Of a stretch of 64,000 nt of DNA, positions 61,174 to 64,000 are shown one piece after another. The notes below the pieces were generated by a model. It was not told where the DNA came from, ran no database searches, and saw nothing but the letters and a program-made list of their open reading frames with translations. Made by a program: the position numbers and the translations under genes. Position 1 is the first letter of the stretch; each line of letters begins with the position of its first letter. The DNA is from Marinomonas sp. SBI8L (GTDB lineage: Bacteria; Pseudomonadota; Gammaproteobacteria; Pseudomonadales; Marinomonadaceae), in contig NZ_JSEO01000008.1 in NCBI RefSeq assembly GCF_001624705.1, positions 186,001 through 250,000 of the forward strand, read 5' to 3'.

Positions 61174-62178
61174 TTAATAACCCTCTTCGTAATCTTCTAC
61201 CTTGCCGGAAAATACACGGTATCCCCATAAAGTATAAGCACAGATCAAAGGTAAAAAGATGACGATGCCATACACAAGAAAGCTTAAGCTGGAATCTGGT
61301 GCTGCGGCTTCCCAAAGTGTCATTTGTCTTGGCACTAGGTAAGGAAATAAACCCACGACTAAGCCTGCAAACCCTAATAAGAAAAGGCCTGCACTGCACC
61401 AAAACGGCCAGCTTTCATGCTTGGCTTTATGGTCACTGGCAAAACACTTCCAGGCTATATAGCTTAATACTGCAGACGCTAAGGGCAGTGGACTTAGCAA
61501 AAGGAAATTAAGGCCATCAAACCAACGAGCACGAATTTCAGCCTGATCTAGAATCGTCCAGATACTGACTGCTCCCATCGCCAGAATAACGAGTATGAGG
61601 AGAAAACGGCCTTGCTTAGCGACTCTGAGCTGAATCTCACCACGGCTCTTCATATAGAGGTAGCTAGTGGCGAGAAGTGCATAACCTGCCATTACCGCAA
61701 ACCCTGTTAATATGGCAAAAGGGGTAAGCCAAATTAAGCTATTGGCTTCGCTGGCGTTGGCAGGAATGCCTTCTACAACCGAACCTAAGATTAAGCCTTG
61801 GCAAAATGCCGCTATGGTTGAGCCACTGCTAAAAGCAAGGTCCCACCACTTTTTAGAGGTATCTGACTTAAAGCGATATTCAAATGCCACACCCCGAAAG
61901 ATTAAGGCAAATAACATCAGCATGATGGGCAGGTAGAAAGTCGATGTAATCGTCGCATATGCACTTGGGAAAGCGGCAAATAAAATGACCCCCCCAAAGA
62001 CTAACCAAGTTTCGTTGCCGTCCCACACATGGGAGATTGAACGCATTAAGTGATCTCTTTCCTCATTGTTATCAAACCAAGGAAAGAGGATACCTATGCC
62101 CAGATCAAAGCCATCTAACAGTGTGTACATAAAGATGGCGAAGCCCAAGATAAGAAAATAGAAAAGTGCGTAATCCAT
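61174..62178 (-). CDS. cydB: Cytochrome bd ubiquinol oxidase subunit II
   Basis: 334 residues and about eight or nine membrane helices. The opening YFLILGFAIFMYTLLDGFDLGIGIL with the GFDLG signature is standard CydB; DGNETWLVFGG follows in the next loop. It scaffolds the haem-bearing subunit I in the inner membrane. Overlaps the cydA stop by one base (TAATG). Confidence 0.93.
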   Translation of the reverse strand: MDYALFYFLILGFAIFMYTLLDGFDLGIGILFPWFDNNEERDHLMRSISHVWDGNETWLVFGGVILFAAFPSAYATITSTFYLPIMLMLFALIFRGVAFEYRFKSDTSKKWWDLAFSSGSTIAAFCQGLILGSVVEGIPANASEANSLIWLTPFAILTGFAVMAGYALLATSYLYMKSRGEIQLRVAKQGRFLLILVILAMGAVSIWTILDQAEIRARWFDGLNFLLLSPLPLASAVLSYIAWKCFASDHKAKHESWPFWCSAGLFLLGFAGLVVGLFPYLVPRQMTLWEAAAPDSSLSFLVYGIVIFLPLICAYTLWGYRVFSGKVEDYEEGY

Positions 62179-63587
62179 TATTTATCCCCTTGTTCTTGGT
62201 GTTTAAGGTTTTTAACCCAAGCCAATGCATAACCTGGTGCTTTCATACCAATAAGTTGTCTTTCTAAATCAGCCATTTTTGGCGGCCCTTTCTTGATCAA
62301 CTTGCCCATAAAGTAGAGATATACACCTAATAACAAACTATAGATGACAACAAACATGATTAAGGAGAAGAGGACCTTTTCAGCTGGCAACAAAGAAGTA
62401 ACATCCATGGTGCGAACTAGACCTTGAACAACCCAAGGTTGGCGTCCGGTTTCAGCCACATACCAGCCTGCGAGTACCGCAATGACGCCCATTGGGGTAA
62501 AGGCCGTGGTGAGTAATAAGAAGGCTTTATTTTCGTAGAGCCTATCTTTATGGCGCAGTAATAAACCACATACGGCGATAAAGAGCATACCAATACCAAT
62601 GGCGACCATGACTCTGAATGACCAGAAGACAAGCGGCACATAGGGTCTGTCTTCAGGAGGAACAGATTTAAGCCCTTGAACACCACCATCTAGACTATGG
62701 GTGAGTATGATACTGCCAAGATGTGGGATCCCAATTTCATAGTCGTTTCTTTCTTCTTCCATATTTGGCATAGCAAATAAGAGCAACGGAACAGGCGCTT
62801 CCCATTCGGGCCAGATACCTTCCATCGCCGCAAGTTTAATGGGTTGATGTTTAGCGACATTAAGGCCATGTAAATCACCCACGTAAGTTTGCAATGGGGT
62901 GAAGATCAACGCTGACCAAAGTGCCATAGATAGGCCTTTTTTAGCAAAGTTAATATGCTGTTTTTTCAATAAATAATAAGCGCTGATACCTGCGACTAAA
63001 AAGCTTGCCGTAATCATGGTTGCCAATAGCATGTGGGCTAATCTGTATGGCATCGACGGGTTGAAGATAACTTCGAACCAACTAGTGACATGAAACTTTC
63101 CAGCGACAATTTCGTATCCTGCTGGGGTTTGCATCCAAGAGTTAGCGGCAATAATCCAAAAAGCCGAGATCCAAGTACCGATCGCAACGATGAGACTGGC
63201 ACTAAAGTGCATCTTAGGGCTCACCCTTTGCCAACCAAATAGCATGACACCTAAAAAACCAGCCTCAAGAAAAAAGGCAGTTAATACTTCGTAGGCCATT
63301 AGTGGGCCTATAACAGGACCCGCTATGTCGGAGAAGCGAGAGAAGTTGGTGCCGAACTCATAGGAAAGCACTATGCCTGACACGACACCTGTACCAAAGG
63401 TAATAGCGAAAGGCTTGATCCAAAATTTAGCTAATTGCAAATAATAGGGGTTATGGGTTTTAAGCCATAGGCCTTCCCAAATCGCAATCAAAGTGGCTAG
63501 ACCGATTGTGATACTGGGAAAGATAATGTGAAAACTCACAGTAAACGCAAATTGAATCCGTGAGAGTATTGCGACATCAAGTTCCAT
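62178..63587 (-). CDS. cydA: Cytochrome bd ubiquinol oxidase subunit I, CIO-type
   Basis: 469 residues. Haem-ligand His in FHIIFPSITIG (about residue 19) and others in later helices; the GLEAGFLG-type AFFLEAGFLGVMLFGW and NSWMQTPAGYEI sections are intact. It has the short Q-loop of the cyanide-insensitive subclass (CioA), so it should be shorter than E. coli CydA (522) as observed. It oxidises ubiquinol and reduces oxygen to water at high affinity, contributing to the proton gradient without pumping. GAGG five bases before the ATG. Confidence 0.94.
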   Translation of the reverse strand: MELDVAILSRIQFAFTVSFHIIFPSITIGLATLIAIWEGLWLKTHNPYYLQLAKFWIKPFAITFGTGVVSGIVLSYEFGTNFSRFSDIAGPVIGPLMAYEVLTAFFLEAGFLGVMLFGWQRVSPKMHFSASLIVAIGTWISAFWIIAANSWMQTPAGYEIVAGKFHVTSWFEVIFNPSMPYRLAHMLLATMITASFLVAGISAYYLLKKQHINFAKKGLSMALWSALIFTPLQTYVGDLHGLNVAKHQPIKLAAMEGIWPEWEAPVPLLLFAMPNMEEERNDYEIGIPHLGSIILTHSLDGGVQGLKSVPPEDRPYVPLVFWSFRVMVAIGIGMLFIAVCGLLLRHKDRLYENKAFLLLTTAFTPMGVIAVLAGWYVAETGRQPWVVQGLVRTMDVTSLLPAEKVLFSLIMFVVIYSLLLGVYLYFMGKLIKKGPPKMADLERQLIGMKAPGYALAWVKNLKHQEQGDK

Positions 63588-63606
63588 AAATACCTCAAGT
63601 AAAGAG

Positions 63607-63720
63607 TTAACTAACTTTCTTTATTTTCTGACTTGCTTGTTTCAAAAGGCTTGGCATCAGGGCTAACCCAGTAATAGATAGTAGAGTTATGACTTCGATC
63701 AGTAAAAGATTATTATTCAT
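63607..63720 (-). CDS. Possible 37-residue membrane peptide upstream of cydA
   Basis: Frame MNNNLLLIEVITLLSITGLA ending KQASQKIKKVS, one hydrophobic helix and a basic tail. AAGG is eight bases upstream of the ATG and the stop is 19 bases before cydA. If the FNR-like box at 63759 places the transcript start near 63724, the ribosome site would be lost, which argues against it. Kept as a candidate only. Confidence 0.3.
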   Translation of the reverse strand: MNNNLLLIEVITLLSITGLALMPSLLKQASQKIKKVS

Positions 63721-63758
63721 AGCTAATGCCTTATTTGATTAAATTAAATAAAAAATAT

Positions 63759-63772
63759 TTGAGTTGGATCAA
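63759..63772 (-). promoter_or_regulatory. FNR/Anr-like box upstream of the cytochrome bd operon
   Basis: TTGAG-TTGG-ATCAA matches the FNR consensus TTGAT-N4-ATCAA at 9 of 10 positions. It lies 172 bases upstream of cydA, whose homologues are often controlled by oxygen through FNR/Anr. Confidence 0.6.
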
Positions 63773-63886
63773 GTTTTGCTATTGATTAGCCATACTTATA
63801 GCAATACTAGTGCCAAAAAATGGTTTTATTTATAAGTGTATGAATTTAAAGATTTATTTTGTTTTTCTGAGCGTTTTATAAAATCG

Positions 63887-63907
63887 ACTGTAAACTAGGT
63901 TTACAGT
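63887..63907. promoter_or_regulatory. 21-bp perfect operator-like palindrome
   Basis: ACTGTAAAC-TAG-GTTTACAGT is a 9-bp perfect inverted repeat with a 3-base centre. It lies between the bd operon and the right edge of the window; the bound factor and target gene are unknown. The TyrR-box half-site TGTAAA/TTTACA is present but spacing is five, not six. Confidence 0.4.
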
Positions 63908-64000
63908 TTTAAATTGAAAGTTGTTAATCAGGTTGACAGTGTGCCGACATTAAATGTGATTTTTGAAATGGTTATCTTGCTCACCAGTGTGTGCGGCTTG

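Noticed and set aside
63887-63907. TyrR box
   Set aside because: The half-sites fit TGTAAA/TTTACA but the spacing is five instead of six.
63928-64000. Start of a plus-strand gene at the right edge
   Set aside because: An open frame with possible ATG near 63969 exists but is too short to judge and has no clear ribosome site.
1-64000. tRNA, rRNA, CRISPR arrays, prophage or integron features
   Set aside because: No CCA-ended cloverleaf, rRNA segment, spaced identical repeats or phage genes were noticed on reading through; a covariance-model scan would be the deciding test.

Overview
The window looks like chromosomal DNA of a marine gammaproteobacterium of the Oceanospirillales type; Marinomonas is my best guess. 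The reasons are moderate-to-low GC, a TRAP uptake system, a taurine-to-isethionate gene set laid out like the one known from Chromohalobacter, a cyanide-insensitive-type cytochrome bd oxidase, and SoxR/MerR/TauR-type regulation. This is inference from gene content, not a database match. I saw no rRNA, tRNA, CRISPR array, prophage or complete insertion sequence.

Layout. 1-4.2 kb: 5' part of a lipoprotein cytochrome c, an AraC regulator, a FadL-type porin and an APH/ecdysteroid-kinase-like phosphotransferase. 4.2-6.9 kb: helicase HrpB. 7-15 kb: a taurine-nitrogen module in two divergent operons, tauABC (+) for uptake and a TauE-family exporter, isfD and tpa (-), with the MocR-type regulator TauR between them; a small ferredoxin follows. 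15-18.7 kb: AEC transporter, GGDEF-EAL protein and a small unknown. 18.9-30.6 kb: a copper/silver defence island (CusCBA-type efflux with a Met/His-rich tail on CusB, two CopC proteins, CopA ATPase, a cupredoxin-like protein, CopD, and a small secreted Cys protein at each end). 30.8-34 kb: a voltage-gated cation channel with an unusual acidic filter, a lipoprotein and a bestrophin. 34-35 kb: soxR facing a frameshifted Rid-family gene through a clear SoxR-type promoter. 35-38.3 kb: a Cro/C1-type regulator divergent from an NhaC-family transporter and an Asp/Glu racemase-family enzyme. 38.4-42 kb: a second-type signal peptidase I, membrane and lipoproteins, a GDSL hydrolase, a 265-bp MITE and an ABM-domain protein. 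42-49.3 kb: a TRAP transporter, three-component flavin/Fe-S amine dehydrogenase and RidA operon facing a LysR regulator. 49.3-58.4 kb: a sugar ABC transporter with two binding proteins, an FrcK-like kinase and an upstream TorS-like hybrid kinase with an OmpR-type regulator; a second copy of the MITE lies just upstream. 58.8-60.7 kb: GlxA-type regulator and EamA exporter. 61-63.7 kb: cytochrome bd (CIO-type) operon with a 35-residue DUF2474-like peptide and an FNR-like box upstream.

How the parts work together. Taurine would enter by TauABC, be transaminated by Tpa to sulfoacetaldehyde plus alanine, reduced by IsfD to isethionate, and exported by the TauE-family protein: taurine serves as a nitrogen source while its C2-sulfonate is discarded (no xsc is present here). 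Copper would be pumped from cytosol to periplasm by CopA and out of the cell by CusCBA. The TRAP operon looks like uptake and flavin-dependent oxidation of an amino- or imino-acid-like substrate, with RidA clearing the enamine/imine product. The response regulator/hybrid kinase pair probably controls the sugar transporter next to it, perhaps with the second binding protein as a periplasmic sensor partner.

The points I would look at first are the CavAb-like selectivity filter, the SoxR promoter in front of a broken Rid gene, the paired 265-bp MITEs, the TRAP/dehydrogenase/RidA operon of unknown substrate, and the TorS-like sensor linked to a two-binding-protein sugar transporter.
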